Shown piece after piece: positions 47,660-56,834 of a DNA stretch of 64,000 bases; within the stretch, counting starts at the first letter, position 1, and every line of letters begins with the position of its first letter. The notes below the pieces were generated by a model, which was not told the origin of the DNA, searched no databases, and worked only from the letters and a program-made list of their open reading frames with translations. Source of the DNA: Bombella dulcis (GTDB lineage: Bacteria; Pseudomonadota; Alphaproteobacteria; Acetobacterales; Acetobacteraceae). The position numbers and the translations under genes are program-made. Where the stretch lies: the NCBI RefSeq assembly GCF_026385505.1, contig NZ_JANIDV010000001.1:558001-622000 (forward strand), written 5' to 3'.

Positions 47660-47688
47660 TTTATATGCAAAAGCACCTCAGGGCGCAA
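47660..47688 (-). promoter_or_regulatory. Promoter of tRNA-Val (and probably birA-coaX-rnj)
   Basis: On the minus strand TTGCGC (47688-47683) and TATAAA (47665-47660) are separated by exactly 17 bases, ending 7 bases before the tRNA 5' end. The GC-rich CCGGGGC between them and the tRNA resembles a stringent-response discriminator. Confidence 0.7.
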
Positions 47689-47743
47689 CGGGGAATTTTC
47701 ATTTTTTCAGAAAAACTCTCTTCCCCGCCCTGCATCAGCCGTC

Positions 47744-48031
47744 TTACTTGCTGACGGCGTCCTTCAGACCCTTGCCCGGCTTGAAACGCACGGATGTAGA
47801 AGCCGGAATGTCGATCTCTTCGCCAGTACGCGGGTTGCGCCCCTTGGCAGCCTTACGGGTGGCTGTCACGAAGCTGCCGAAGCCTACCAGGCGGACTTCC
47901 TGCCCCTTGGCCAGGGTCTTTTCAATGGCACCGAAAACGGCGTCCACGACATCGCCAGCCTTTGCCTTGGGAAGATCTGCAGCCTCGGCAACCTGAGCAA
48001 TAAGTTCCTGCTTGTTCAGAGGTTTCTCCAT
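47744..48031 (-). CDS. hupB: DNA-binding protein HU
   Basis: A 95-residue histone-like protein. MEKPLNKQELIAQVAEAADLP is the N-terminal helix, and GFGSFVTATRKAAKGRNPRTGEEIDIPAS is the beta arm with RNPRTG that grips DNA. The start at 48031 was chosen by homology; the longer frame runs through the leader. It follows lon on the same strand as in many proteobacteria. Confidence 0.95.
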   Translation of the reverse strand: MEKPLNKQELIAQVAEAADLPKAKAGDVVDAVFGAIEKTLAKGQEVRLVGFGSFVTATRKAAKGRNPRTGEEIDIPASTSVRFKPGKGLKDAVSK

Positions 48032-48105
48032 GTTAAGCCTTTCCAATGGTTGGGTGAGACGGCCCCGGAAAAGGGCCAGAATCACATATTGCAATTTACA
48101 TCTGC

Positions 48106-48133
48106 ACTATGAAGCGGTTTTCGCCCGCGTCAA
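48106..48133 (-). promoter_or_regulatory. Likely hupB promoter
   Basis: On the minus strand TTGACG (48133-48128) and CATAGT (48111-48106) are 16 bases apart, about 75 bases upstream of the hupB start and just after the lon stop. Confidence 0.5.
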
Positions 48134-48158
48134 CAGCCGGAGGGCAAGATACCCTCAC

Positions 48159-50762
48159 TTAGTGCCGAATTGAGCGAGAAATTCCGTTCCCATCTGCCTT
48201 CCTGCCTTTCGTGCCCGTCACATGGCTCGTAGGCAGGACTGTGGGGGAGGCTGTCAGGGCAATGTTCAGCACCTCATCCATATGCTGCACGGGGATGATT
48301 TCCAGCCCCTGCTTCACATTTTTCGGAATCTCGGCAAGGTCTTTGACATTCATTTCCGGGATCATCACCGTCTTGATGCCAGCACGGAGGGCAGCCAAAA
48401 GCTTCTCCTTCAGCCCGCCGATCTCCAGCACACGGCCCCGCAGGGTCACCTCTCCTGTCATGGCAACATCATGACGGACCGGAATGCGTGTCAGCACGCT
48501 GACCAGCGACGTCGTCAGGGCCGACCCGGCAGAAGGACCATCCTTGGGCACTGCGCCTTCCGGCAGATGCACATGGATGTCCGTCTTTTCCAGCACGGCA
48601 GGATCAATGCCGAACGATTCCGCACGGGACTTCACATAAGAGAAGGCTGCGGAGACACTTTCCTTCATCACGTCGCCGAGCTTGCCCGTATGGCGGATCG
48701 CGCCCTTGCCGGGCATGGTCAGGCTCTCGATGGTCAGTATCTCACCACCGACCTCCGTCCATGCCAGACCGGTCACGATACCGACCTGATCTTCCTTGTC
48801 GGCCTCACTATGCCGATAACGGGGCACGCCAGCATAAGTCTCCAGCGTCTCCGGCGTCACCTCAACTTTCCTGACTTTGCCGGACATGATCTCACGCACG
48901 GCCTTGCGGGCCAGCCGGGCAATCATGCGCTCCAGACTGCGCACCCCGGCTTCCCGCGTGTAAGACCGGATCAGGGCCAGAAGAGCCTCGTCCGTCACAC
49001 GCCATTCACCGGGACGCAGATTATGTTCTTTCTCCTGCTTGGCCAGAAGATGCCGCTTGGCAATCTCCAGCTTCTCGTCTTCCGTGTAGCCGGACAGACG
49101 GATGATCTCCATACGGTCCAGCAGCGGCTGCGGCATATCAAGAGAGTTCGCCGTAGCGATGAACATGATGTCCGACAGATCATATTCCACTTCGATATAA
49201 TGGTCCCCGAACGTGTTGTTCTGTTCCGGGTCCAGCACCTCCAGCAGGGCGGAAGATGGGTCACCACGCCAGTCGGAACCGAGCTTGTCCACCTCATCCA
49301 GCAGGAAGAGCGGGTTGCTGACCCCGGCCTTCTTGACCCCCTGGATGATCTTCCCCGGCATGGCCCCGATATAGGTGCGCCGGTGCCCACGGATCTCGGA
49401 CTCATCCTTCATGCCACCCAGAGACATGCGGACATATTTCCGCCCTGTCGCCCTGGCAATAGAGCGTGCCAGAGACGTCTTGCCAACGCCCGGAGGGCCG
49501 ACCAGGCAGAGGATCGGGCCTTTCAGCTTCTTCGCACGGCTCTGGACAGCCAGATATTCCAGAATACGTTCCTTGATCTTCTCAAGCCCGTAATGATCGG
49601 CCTCAAGAACATCCTCCGCTTTCTGGAGTGACTCTGCGAGCTTGGACTTCTTCTTCCAGGGCAGACCCACCAGCCAGTCGAGATAACTGCGGACTACCGT
49701 ACCTTCGGCAGACATGGGACTCATGTTCCGCAGCTTCTTCAGCTCACCACGGGCTTTTTCCTTCGCCTCCCGGCTGAGCCCCTGGGATTCGATCTTCTCC
49801 TCGATCTCACCCAGCTCGTCACGGCCATCCTCGCCCTCGCCCAGCTCCTTCTGAATGGCCTTCATCTGCTCATTCAGATAATATTCCCGCTGGGTTTTCT
49901 CCATCTGCTTCTTCACGCGGCTGCGAATGCGCTTCTCCACCTGAAGAACGTCAATCTCCGCCTCCATGCCTGCAAAGATGCGTTCCAGCCTCTCCTCGAC
50001 GGAAAGGATTTCCAGCAGCTCCTGCCGTTCCGGGATGCGCAGGTTGAGATGGCTGGCAATCGTATCCGCCAGACGGGACGGGTCCTCCAGCTGGCTGACT
50101 GAAGCCAGAACCTCCGGGGCCACCTTCTTGTTCAGGCGGGCATAATCCTCAAAACGCTTCATGGCGGAGCGGGCCAGAGCCTCACGCTCACCCTCACGGC
50201 CACTCAGCTCATCCGGCAGGTCTTCAACTGAACTCTGGAAGTACCCACCCTGCTCCTTCAGCCCGACCAGACGGACACGGCGCAGCCCTTCCACAAGGAC
50301 CTTCACCGTTCCATCCGGCAGCTTCAGCAGCTGAAGGACGCTGGCAACCGTTCCGACACGGAACACGTCATCCACGGTCGGTTCATCCTTGCCCACATCC
50401 TTCTGGGAAACCAGAATGATCTCACGCCCGTCTTCCGGCATCCTGTCCAGCGCATGAATGGACTTCTCACGCCCCACGAAGAGCGGCACGATCATGTGCG
50501 GGAAGACGACGATATTCCGCAGGGGCAGCACAGGCAGGACAGGCCTGACGACACGGGCCGTCTTCTTCTCGCTGGCCGCTTTCTCCGTCACAGGCCGGGC
50601 TGCCTTCTTACGAGGGGCAGCAGCTTTGGCTGTTTTTGCCTTGCCCTCTGCGCCGGAAGTGGAGGCCGTGCGCCGTGTACGGGCCGTTGCAGGCTTGCTG
50701 TCCGTCTTCTTGCTGTCAGCAGCCCTGCGACGGGCTGTCTTGGGTTTCTTTTCGTCACTCAT
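48159..50762 (-). CDS. lon: Lon protease with basic N-terminal extension
   Basis: An 867-residue ATP-dependent serine protease. The normal Lon N-terminal substrate domain starts near residue 75 (PVLPVLPLRNIVVFPHMIVPLFVGR); before it lies an Ala/Lys/Arg/Thr-rich tail with repeated KKTA-like runs, resembling histone H1-type tails. The Walker A GPPGVGKTSLARS, and the Ser-Lys dyad in DGPSAGSALTTSLVS (Ser near 745) and GGLKEKLLAAL, are intact. It follows clpX and precedes hupB. Lon removes misfolded and regulatory proteins. Confidence 0.95.
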   Translation of the reverse strand: MSDEKKPKTARRRAADSKKTDSKPATARTRRTASTSGAEGKAKTAKAAAPRKKAARPVTEKAASEKKTARVVRPVLPVLPLRNIVVFPHMIVPLFVGREKSIHALDRMPEDGREIILVSQKDVGKDEPTVDDVFRVGTVASVLQLLKLPDGTVKVLVEGLRRVRLVGLKEQGGYFQSSVEDLPDELSGREGEREALARSAMKRFEDYARLNKKVAPEVLASVSQLEDPSRLADTIASHLNLRIPERQELLEILSVEERLERIFAGMEAEIDVLQVEKRIRSRVKKQMEKTQREYYLNEQMKAIQKELGEGEDGRDELGEIEEKIESQGLSREAKEKARGELKKLRNMSPMSAEGTVVRSYLDWLVGLPWKKKSKLAESLQKAEDVLEADHYGLEKIKERILEYLAVQSRAKKLKGPILCLVGPPGVGKTSLARSIARATGRKYVRMSLGGMKDESEIRGHRRTYIGAMPGKIIQGVKKAGVSNPLFLLDEVDKLGSDWRGDPSSALLEVLDPEQNNTFGDHYIEVEYDLSDIMFIATANSLDMPQPLLDRMEIIRLSGYTEDEKLEIAKRHLLAKQEKEHNLRPGEWRVTDEALLALIRSYTREAGVRSLERMIARLARKAVREIMSGKVRKVEVTPETLETYAGVPRYRHSEADKEDQVGIVTGLAWTEVGGEILTIESLTMPGKGAIRHTGKLGDVMKESVSAAFSYVKSRAESFGIDPAVLEKTDIHVHLPEGAVPKDGPSAGSALTTSLVSVLTRIPVRHDVAMTGEVTLRGRVLEIGGLKEKLLAALRAGIKTVMIPEMNVKDLAEIPKNVKQGLEIIPVQHMDEVLNIALTASPTVLPTSHVTGTKGRKADGNGISRSIRH

Positions 50763-50929
50763 GCGTCAGGATCTCCATAAAGGACGATCAAACCTTCACC
50801 GCCCTATCTGAAAGGCACGGCAGAGGCTCTTTCATTCTCGGTCTCTATGTGGGGTATCAGGGCATGGGGAACAATACCCTGCCACCATGAAGTGCCAGCA
50901 GAAAGGAGAAATCTGCCAGCATCATTCTG

Positions 50930-52192
50930 TCAGTTAGCTGCCTTCTCTTCGCTGGCCTCCGGACCATGAACATAGACAGGCTCGGCCTTGCCCTCAGCCA
51001 CGTCACGATTGACCACGACCTTCTCGACATTCTTCCGGCCCGGCAGATCGAACATCGTTTCCATCAGGATTTTCTCCATGATGGAGCGCAGACCACGGGC
51101 ACCTGTCTGCCGTTCAATGGCCCGAGCCGCAATCCCCTTGATGGCCTCGTCCTCAAAGACAAGCTCCACCCCTTCCATCTGGAAGAGACGCTGATACTGC
51201 TTGACCAGAGCATTCTTCGGCTCTGTCAGGATCTGCACCAGGGCCGCCTCATCAAGATCATTCAGCGTCGCAATGACGGGAAGACGCCCGATGAATTCAG
51301 GAATGAGGCCGTATTTCATGAGGTCCTCAGGCTCGATGTCCTTGAGGATGTCCCCCAGCTTGCGGTCATCCTCAGCCCGCACGTCCGCTCCGAAACCGAT
51401 CGCACTGCCCTTGCCACGGGCACTGATGACCTTGTCCAGCCCCGCAAAAGCACCACCGCAGATGAAAAGCATGTTGGTCGTATCAACCTGCACGAATTCC
51501 TGCTGCGGATGCTTGCGCCCACCCTGCGGCGGAACGGACGCCACGGTGCCTTCCATCAGCTTCAGCAGGGCCTGCTGCACACCTTCACCGGACACATCGC
51601 GGGTAATGGACGGATTTTCCGCCTTGCGGGAAATCTTGTCGATCTCGTCGATATAGACAATGCCCCGCTGGGCACGCTCGACATTATAGTCACAGGCCTG
51701 AAGCAGCTTGAGAATGATGTTCTCGACATCCTCCCCCACATAACCAGCCTCTGTCAGGGTGGTGGCATCCGCCATGGTGAAAGGCACGTCGAGAATGCGG
51801 GCCAGTGTCTGGGCCAGCAGGGTCTTGCCGGTGCCGGTCGGGCCGATCAGCATGATGTTGGCCTTGCCGATCTCGACATCACCTGCCTTCTCGGCCTGCT
51901 CGAGCCGCTTGTAATGATTGTGCACGGCAACGGAGAGAACCTTCTTGGCCTCACTCTGACCGATCACATAATCATTGAGAATCTGGCAGATCTCACGAGG
52001 AGTCGGAACACCCTCACCGCTGGTCACGGGGCCGGTACCACGCTCCTCACGGATGATGTCCGTGCACAGCTCAACACATTCATTGCAGATGAATACGGTC
52101 GGCCCGGCGATGAGTTTTTTCACTTCATGCTGGGATTTCCCACAGAATGAACAATAAAGCGTATTCTTGGAGTCGCTCTCTTTTCCGCTCAT
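50930..52192 (-). CDS. clpX: ATP-dependent Clp protease ATPase subunit
   Basis: A 420-residue unfoldase. The zinc-binding domain has C14, C17, C36 and C39; Walker A is GPTGTGKT, Walker B region [10 protein letters not shown], and the IGF loop ([13 protein letters not shown]) contacts ClpP. It follows clpP by 71 bases, the usual tig-clpP-clpX-lon order. Confidence 0.97.
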   Translation of the reverse strand: MSGKESDSKNTLYCSFCGKSQHEVKKLIAGPTVFICNECVELCTDIIREERGTGPVTSGEGVPTPREICQILNDYVIGQSEAKKVLSVAVHNHYKRLEQAEKAGDVEIGKANIMLIGPTGTGKTLLAQTLARILDVPFTMADATTLTEAGYVGEDVENIILKLLQACDYNVERAQRGIVYIDEIDKISRKAENPSITRDVSGEGVQQALLKLMEGTVASVPPQGGRKHPQQEFVQVDTTNMLFICGGAFAGLDKVISARGKGSAIGFGADVRAEDDRKLGDILKDIEPEDLMKYGLIPEFIGRLPVIATLNDLDEAALVQILTEPKNALVKQYQRLFQMEGVELVFEDEAIKGIAARAIERQTGARGLRSIMEKILMETMFDLPGRKNVEKVVVNRDVAEGKAEPVYVHGPEASEEKAAN

Positions 52193-52263
52193 TACAGCTC
52201 CTCAAACCCGCATGAAAAACGGGTGTGTTCAGACCTCTGGATGCCCTGCCGGAACAGTCAGGC

Positions 52264-52905
52264 TCAGGCCTTTCTCTTCTCCGTGGGGTGACGTACCACA
52301 ACCTCATCCACCAGACCGAATTCCCTGGCCTCGATGGCGGACAGATAACGGTCACGCTCCAGTGCTTCCTCAATCTCCTCAAGGGCACGCCCCGTATGTT
52401 CACGATAGATTTCGTTCAGGCGATGACGGATCTGGAGAATTTCACGGGCCTGAATCTCAATGTCCGAAGCCTGTCCCTGCGCCCCACCGGAAGGCTGATG
52501 GACCATCACACGGGCATTCGGCAGGCAGAACCGGCGGCCAGCCTCACCAGCGGCCAGCAGCAGCGACCCCATGGATGCAGCCTGACCGATGCAGACCGTA
52601 CTGACCGGAGAGCGGATATACTGCATGGTATCATACATCGCCAGACCGGCGGACACGACACCACCGGGACTGTTGATATAGAAAGAAATTTCCTTGTTCG
52701 GGCTGACGCTCTCAAGATAGAGCAGCTGCGCACAGATCAGCGATGAAACCTGATCATAGACAGGCCCCGTCAGAAAGATGATGCGCTCCTGCAAAAGCCG
52801 GGAATAGATGTCGAAAGAGCGTTCCCCCCGCGAGGTCTGCTCAACCACCATTGGAACAAGCGTATTATTGAACACGTCCAGAGGATTACGGTCTTCAATG
52901 CCCAT
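52264..52905 (-). CDS. clpP: ATP-dependent Clp protease proteolytic subunit
   Basis: A 213-residue serine peptidase. Catalytic triad Ser111 (GQAASMGS), His136 (MVHQPSGG) and Asp185 (ERDRYLSA) at the same spacing as in E. coli. No unusual extension. It lies between tig and clpX. Confidence 0.97.
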   Translation of the reverse strand: MGIEDRNPLDVFNNTLVPMVVEQTSRGERSFDIYSRLLQERIIFLTGPVYDQVSSLICAQLLYLESVSPNKEISFYINSPGGVVSAGLAMYDTMQYIRSPVSTVCIGQAASMGSLLLAAGEAGRRFCLPNARVMVHQPSGGAQGQASDIEIQAREILQIRHRLNEIYREHTGRALEEIEEALERDRYLSAIEAREFGLVDEVVVRHPTEKRKA

Positions 52906-53004
52906 AGGTATTTTCCTTCACAGTTCCCTCCAGCCTAGCACACCCACTCTCCCCCTGTCTCCGTGCGGAAAGACTTATGGCAGGGGAATTTTCCAGCCGG
53001 GAGC

Positions 53005-53036
53005 AAAAAAAAGGGGCAGCGGCTGCTGCCCCTTTT
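53005..53036 (-). terminator. Rho-independent terminator of tig
   Basis: On the minus strand AAAAGGGGCAGC and GCTGCCCCTTTT form a 12-base stem with a 4-base loop followed by a long T run. It lies 17 bases after the tig stop, separating tig from clpP transcription. Confidence 0.9.
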
Positions 53037-53052
53037 CCATCAGGCTCAACGC

Positions 53053-54381
53053 TCAGTCAGCATCCGGCATGTCAGCCAGCTCTTCAGGCGTCACTTCCTT
53101 GTCCGTCACGTCAGACAGTTCGATCAGATAATCCACGACCTTGTTTTCAAGGATCGGACCACGCAGGCTTTCGATGGCCTGCGGGTTCTTCGTGAAGAAC
53201 TCGAACACGGCCTGCTCCTGCCCCGGGTAGCGGCGTGCTTCCTGCTGCATGGCAGCCAGCAGCTCTTCCTGGGCAATCTGAATGTTCTGCTTACGGCCGA
53301 TCTCGGCCAGCAGCAGCCCCAGTCTCACACGGCGTTCGGCAATCTTGCGATAGTCGGCACGCAGGGTCTCTTCGTCCTTGGCCGCATCCTTCTCATCAAG
53401 ACCGCCATTCTTGCGCTCTTCTTCGATCCGGCTCCAGATCTGGCCAAACTCGGCCTCAACCATGCTCTGGGGAGCCTCGAAGTCGGCCTTCTCGGACATG
53501 ATGTCCAGCAGGTCCCGCTTGATGCGCATACGGGAAAGCTGCTTGTACTCACCCTCGGCCTGCTCCGCGATCAGCTTGCGCATCTGCTCGACGCTTTCCA
53601 GCCCAAGGGACTTGGCAAACTCATCATCAATGGTCGGGTCCACAGCCTTCTTCAGGGCATTGGCCTTGATCTCGAAGGTGGCTTCCTGACCGGCCAGTTC
53701 CTTGGCCTGATAGTTCTCGGGGAAGGTCACGGTGATGGTCCGCTCCTCACCCGGCTTCATGCCTTCCATCTGCTCGGCAAAACCGAGGATGAAACCGGCA
53801 CCACCGATCTCGACATTCACGTCCTCGGCAGTACCGCCATCGAACGGCACACCATCCTTCTTGCCAACAAAATTGACGTTCAGGACATCACCCTTGACAG
53901 CCGGACGCTGCTCATCAACCGTCTCGAACTTGCGGCTGCGCTGTGCAACCTCACTGAGGGCCTTCTCCACCACCTCGTCAGCGACCTTGGCACTGTAGCG
54001 GGTCAGCTTCGTACCGGACATGTCAGGGGTCGGGATTTCCGGCAGGATTTCCATTTCCAGCGTGAACTCAAGGTCCTTGCCATCCGTACCGGGGGAAACC
54101 AGATCAACCTTCGGCTGCAGGGCCGGACGGATGTCCTGTTCTTCCAGCAGGGACTTCACACTTTCCTGCACCAACTTCTCGGTCACTTCCGCCTGGACGG
54201 ACTCACCGAAACGCTGCTTGACGACAGCAGCCGGCACCTTGCCCGGACGGAAGCCCGGCAGCTTCACGTCACGGCTGACTTCGGCCAGACGGGCATCACA
54301 ACGGCCCTGCAGGTCAGCAGCGGGAATAACTACGGTGAAGGACCGTTTCAGACCTTCAGTGAGTGTGGGCGTAACCTGCAT
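53053..54381 (-). CDS. tig: Trigger factor
   Basis: A 442-residue ribosome-bound chaperone and prolyl isomerase. The ribosome-binding motif is in VKLPGFRPGKVP (GFRxGKxP); the FKBP-type domain spans KGDVLNVNFVGKKDGVPFDGG to about residue 245; the C-terminal helical domain follows. Preceded by tRNA-Leu(TAG), 65 bases away. Confidence 0.96.
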   Translation of the reverse strand: MQVTPTLTEGLKRSFTVVIPAADLQGRCDARLAEVSRDVKLPGFRPGKVPAAVVKQRFGESVQAEVTEKLVQESVKSLLEEQDIRPALQPKVDLVSPGTDGKDLEFTLEMEILPEIPTPDMSGTKLTRYSAKVADEVVEKALSEVAQRSRKFETVDEQRPAVKGDVLNVNFVGKKDGVPFDGGTAEDVNVEIGGAGFILGFAEQMEGMKPGEERTITVTFPENYQAKELAGQEATFEIKANALKKAVDPTIDDEFAKSLGLESVEQMRKLIAEQAEGEYKQLSRMRIKRDLLDIMSEKADFEAPQSMVEAEFGQIWSRIEEERKNGGLDEKDAAKDEETLRADYRKIAERRVRLGLLLAEIGRKQNIQIAQEELLAAMQQEARRYPGQEQAVFEFFTKNPQAIESLRGPILENKVVDYLIELSDVTDKEVTPEELADMPDAD

Positions 54382-54446
54382 GAATCCGTTAGTCCTTCTC
54401 TACAATAAGGGGATCACTGACATCGTATTTCAGATGGAGAATGCCT

Positions 54447-54531
<85 letters not shown>

Positions 54532-54700
54532 ATGAACCATACGGCCTATTCTCCAGTATCCGCCCCCCGGCCTTCAGGGACGGAACCTTCATTAGCTTGC
54601 GGATTTAGCGCATGAAGTCGGCATCGGCAAGGGCTGCGTTTGCAAATATGTCATTTGCGGCAGAAACGGTTCCGTATTCTCCCTGCCGCCTGTTCACCCA

Positions 54701-56155
54701 TCATTCTTCCACCATGAAAGACGTGGCTGCATGACGGGCAGGCCCAAGCTCCCCGAAAAGGTCTTCAGAGACAATCCAGCCCGCCTTCCTGTCAGCAGCA
54801 CGGCGTCCAGCTTCGCCATGCACCCACACGCCAGCTGCGGCGGCTTCCCATGCAGGCATTCCGGCTGCCAGAAACGCCCCGATGATCCCGCTGAGCACAT
54901 CACCTGCCCCCGCAACGGCCAGAGCCGGTGCTGCATGAACATTGATCGCCACGCGCCCGTCCGGAGCCACAATAAGGGTATCAGCTCCTTTCAGGACGAC
55001 CACGGTCTCCAGACGAGCAGCCGCCTGCTTCGCCGCTTCCAGGCGGCTCCCGTCATCTTTCCCGAAAAGACGGGCAAATTCCCCCATATGGGGCGTGATG
55101 ACCGACACGCCCTTCAAACGTTCAGGCTCGCCCGCCGCCCATGTCAGCACGCCTGCATCCGCCACGATCTTCCGTCCGGTGTTCACCAGCAACGGCAGTG
55201 CCTGCCCTGCCTCCTCCAACCCCAGACCGGGACCACACACCCATACCTGACGCCGCTCATCCTCCAGGGCCTGTCCCAAAGGCTGCGTATCAACGATCGC
55301 TGCAGGAGAAGCGAGTCGATAGAGAAGCGCAGCCTCGGACGGCACCGTCAGCCTCACCAGCCCGGCCCCGACATGCCGTGCCGCCTCAAAAGCGAAGAGA
55401 GCCGCACCATGCATCTCCGCCCCACCACAGATACTGACGACACCCCGCCTGTATTTATGATCATCCGCTGCCTGCGCCGAAAGCCTCCACAGGGTCGGTC
55501 CATTTTCCCAGACCCTCCCTTCCATACTGGCCATGATCTCCTGCGGAATGGCAAGGTCCGCACAGAACACCTCGCCACAGAGCGACCGCCCGGGCGACAG
55601 CAGATGGCCGGGCCTTTTCCGGATCAGCGCAATGGTCATGCAGCATGGAGTGACCTGCCCCATGCACAGGCCGGTTGCTCCATCAAGGCCGGAGGGAACG
55701 TCAATGGCCACGATCTGCCGTGCCGCCGCCAGAAACTGCTCAACCAGCTCAGGCAGAGGGCGGTTCATGCCTGCACCAAACACGGCATCCACCACCATAT
55801 CCGCCCTCCCGGCCTCTCCCGGCGTGAAGGCTACGGTCTCACCCCGCCAGCGTCGGGCCATCATCCCGGCAAGACTGTTCTCCCGTGGCGGATGCAGGGC
55901 GGCCACACGGACCGGCCACCCCCGGTCTGCCAGATGACGGGCCAACACATAGCCGTCACCACCATTATTACCCGGCCCGCATGCCACCAGCACGGAACGG
56001 GGACGGAAATGCTGGCACATGATCCGGGCTGCCATCATGCCCGCCCGTTCCATGACCATCGGCAGGGCTGATGCCATGGCACGATCCATGCGCCGTGTAT
56101 CCTCCGGACTCAGCAAGAGCGAGGCGGACGCTTTCCTGTACGGAAAACAGGACAT
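54701..56155 (-). CDS. nnr: Bifunctional NAD(P)H-hydrate repair enzyme (epimerase and dehydratase)
   Basis: A 484-residue fusion repairing damaged hydrated NAD(P)H. The N-terminal epimerase (NnrE/YjeF_N) has CGPGNNGGDGYVLARHL; the C-terminal ribokinase-like dehydratase (NnrD) has ITPHMGEFARLF, KGADTLIVAPDG and AGAGDVLSGIIGAFLAAG. Complete fusion, as in E. coli Nnr. No operon partners; 169 bases separate it from tRNA-Leu. Confidence 0.93.
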   Translation of the reverse strand: MSCFPYRKASASLLLSPEDTRRMDRAMASALPMVMERAGMMAARIMCQHFRPRSVLVACGPGNNGGDGYVLARHLADRGWPVRVAALHPPRENSLAGMMARRWRGETVAFTPGEAGRADMVVDAVFGAGMNRPLPELVEQFLAAARQIVAIDVPSGLDGATGLCMGQVTPCCMTIALIRKRPGHLLSPGRSLCGEVFCADLAIPQEIMASMEGRVWENGPTLWRLSAQAADDHKYRRGVVSICGGAEMHGAALFAFEAARHVGAGLVRLTVPSEAALLYRLASPAAIVDTQPLGQALEDERRQVWVCGPGLGLEEAGQALPLLVNTGRKIVADAGVLTWAAGEPERLKGVSVITPHMGEFARLFGKDDGSRLEAAKQAAARLETVVVLKGADTLIVAPDGRVAINVHAAPALAVAGAGDVLSGIIGAFLAAGMPAWEAAAAGVWVHGEAGRRAADRKAGWIVSEDLFGELGPARHAATSFMVEE

Positions 56156-56215
56156 AATGGAATCTTCCCTCTATAAGACGTGACCGACCATTCAGTTACA
56201 TACCACGGATTGACT

Positions 56216-56659
56216 ATGACCAGTTCACTTCTCTGGGGTCTCATTCTTGCCCTGCATCTTCTCTGCATCACCTACTGGGTTGGTGGAGCCATCTTCTGCC
56301 TCCAATCCCGCCGTACCACCCGCCTACTGGAGGCCCAGCAAGCCAGCACGGTGCTGCTCCAGACCTATGGACGCTACCTCAGGGCACTCTGCCATGTGGT
56401 TCCCGTAGCCATCATCAGTGGAATCGCCCTCATCATCCATGCCGGTCCGCACCTGCCCTGGCCGTTTCATCTTATGGCCTTCTGCGGTCTCATCATGATC
56501 GTCATTTTCCTGACCATGCTGTTTGGTCCCCTGCGTGCTGCACGCCGTGCCATCCGCCCTCAGCCGCAGCTTTTCACGTCCCTGCACCGGCGAGCCGCTC
56601 TCATGGCCCTCATTGGAGCCATCGCCATCATTGCCGGTGCCCTTGGTGGCGGAGCCTGA
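56216..56659 (+). CDS. Small four-helix inner-membrane protein
   Basis: A 147-residue protein with four hydrophobic segments. ATG at 56216 (MTSSLLWGLILALHLLC) fits better than the GTG at 56180. Histidines in the first and third segments (LHLLCITYWVGG, FHLMAFCG) recall CopD-type haem or copper-handling membrane proteins, but this is only a resemblance. It is divergent from the NAD(P)HX repair gene by 60 bases and precedes the helicase leader. Confidence 0.7.
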   Translation: MTSSLLWGLILALHLLCITYWVGGAIFCLQSRRTTRLLEAQQASTVLLQTYGRYLRALCHVVPVAIISGIALIIHAGPHLPWPFHLMAFCGLIMIVIFLTMLFGPLRAARRAIRPQPQLFTSLHRRAALMALIGAIAIIAGALGGGA

Positions 56660-56736
56660 TGCCCTGTCATCAACCCTGAACCGACAGCCTATTATCTTGC
56701 CAAAAACGGCATTTAACGATAACGGACAGTAATGAA

Positions 56737-56804
56737 CCGGGGATGATGTAGCCCGTCTTCCCCGGCATTCTTCCAGCCGCCCGACAGGGGTTGCCGGGCA
56801 ACCC
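56737..56804 (+). other. Two hairpins in the leader of the DEAD-box helicase gene
   Basis: CCGGGGA (56737) pairs with TCCCCGG (56765) around a 15-base loop, and GGGTTGC (56788) with GCAACCC (56804) around a CGG loop. Both lie in the 175-base stretch before the TTG start and could make a structured 5' leader. Confidence 0.5.
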
Positions 56805-56834
56805 GACCCGTAACAGAAACATTCCGAGAGTCAT

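Noticed and set aside
50966..52150. 394-codon open frame opposite clpX
   Set aside because: Antisense shadow of ClpX with no signal of its own.
52963..54408. 481-codon open frame opposite tig
   Set aside because: Antisense to trigger factor, same explanation; the frame starts inside the tig terminator region.
54731..56071. 446-codon open frame opposite the NAD(P)HX repair gene
   Set aside because: Shadow of a well-conserved bifunctional enzyme; Pro/His/Arg-rich and without domains.
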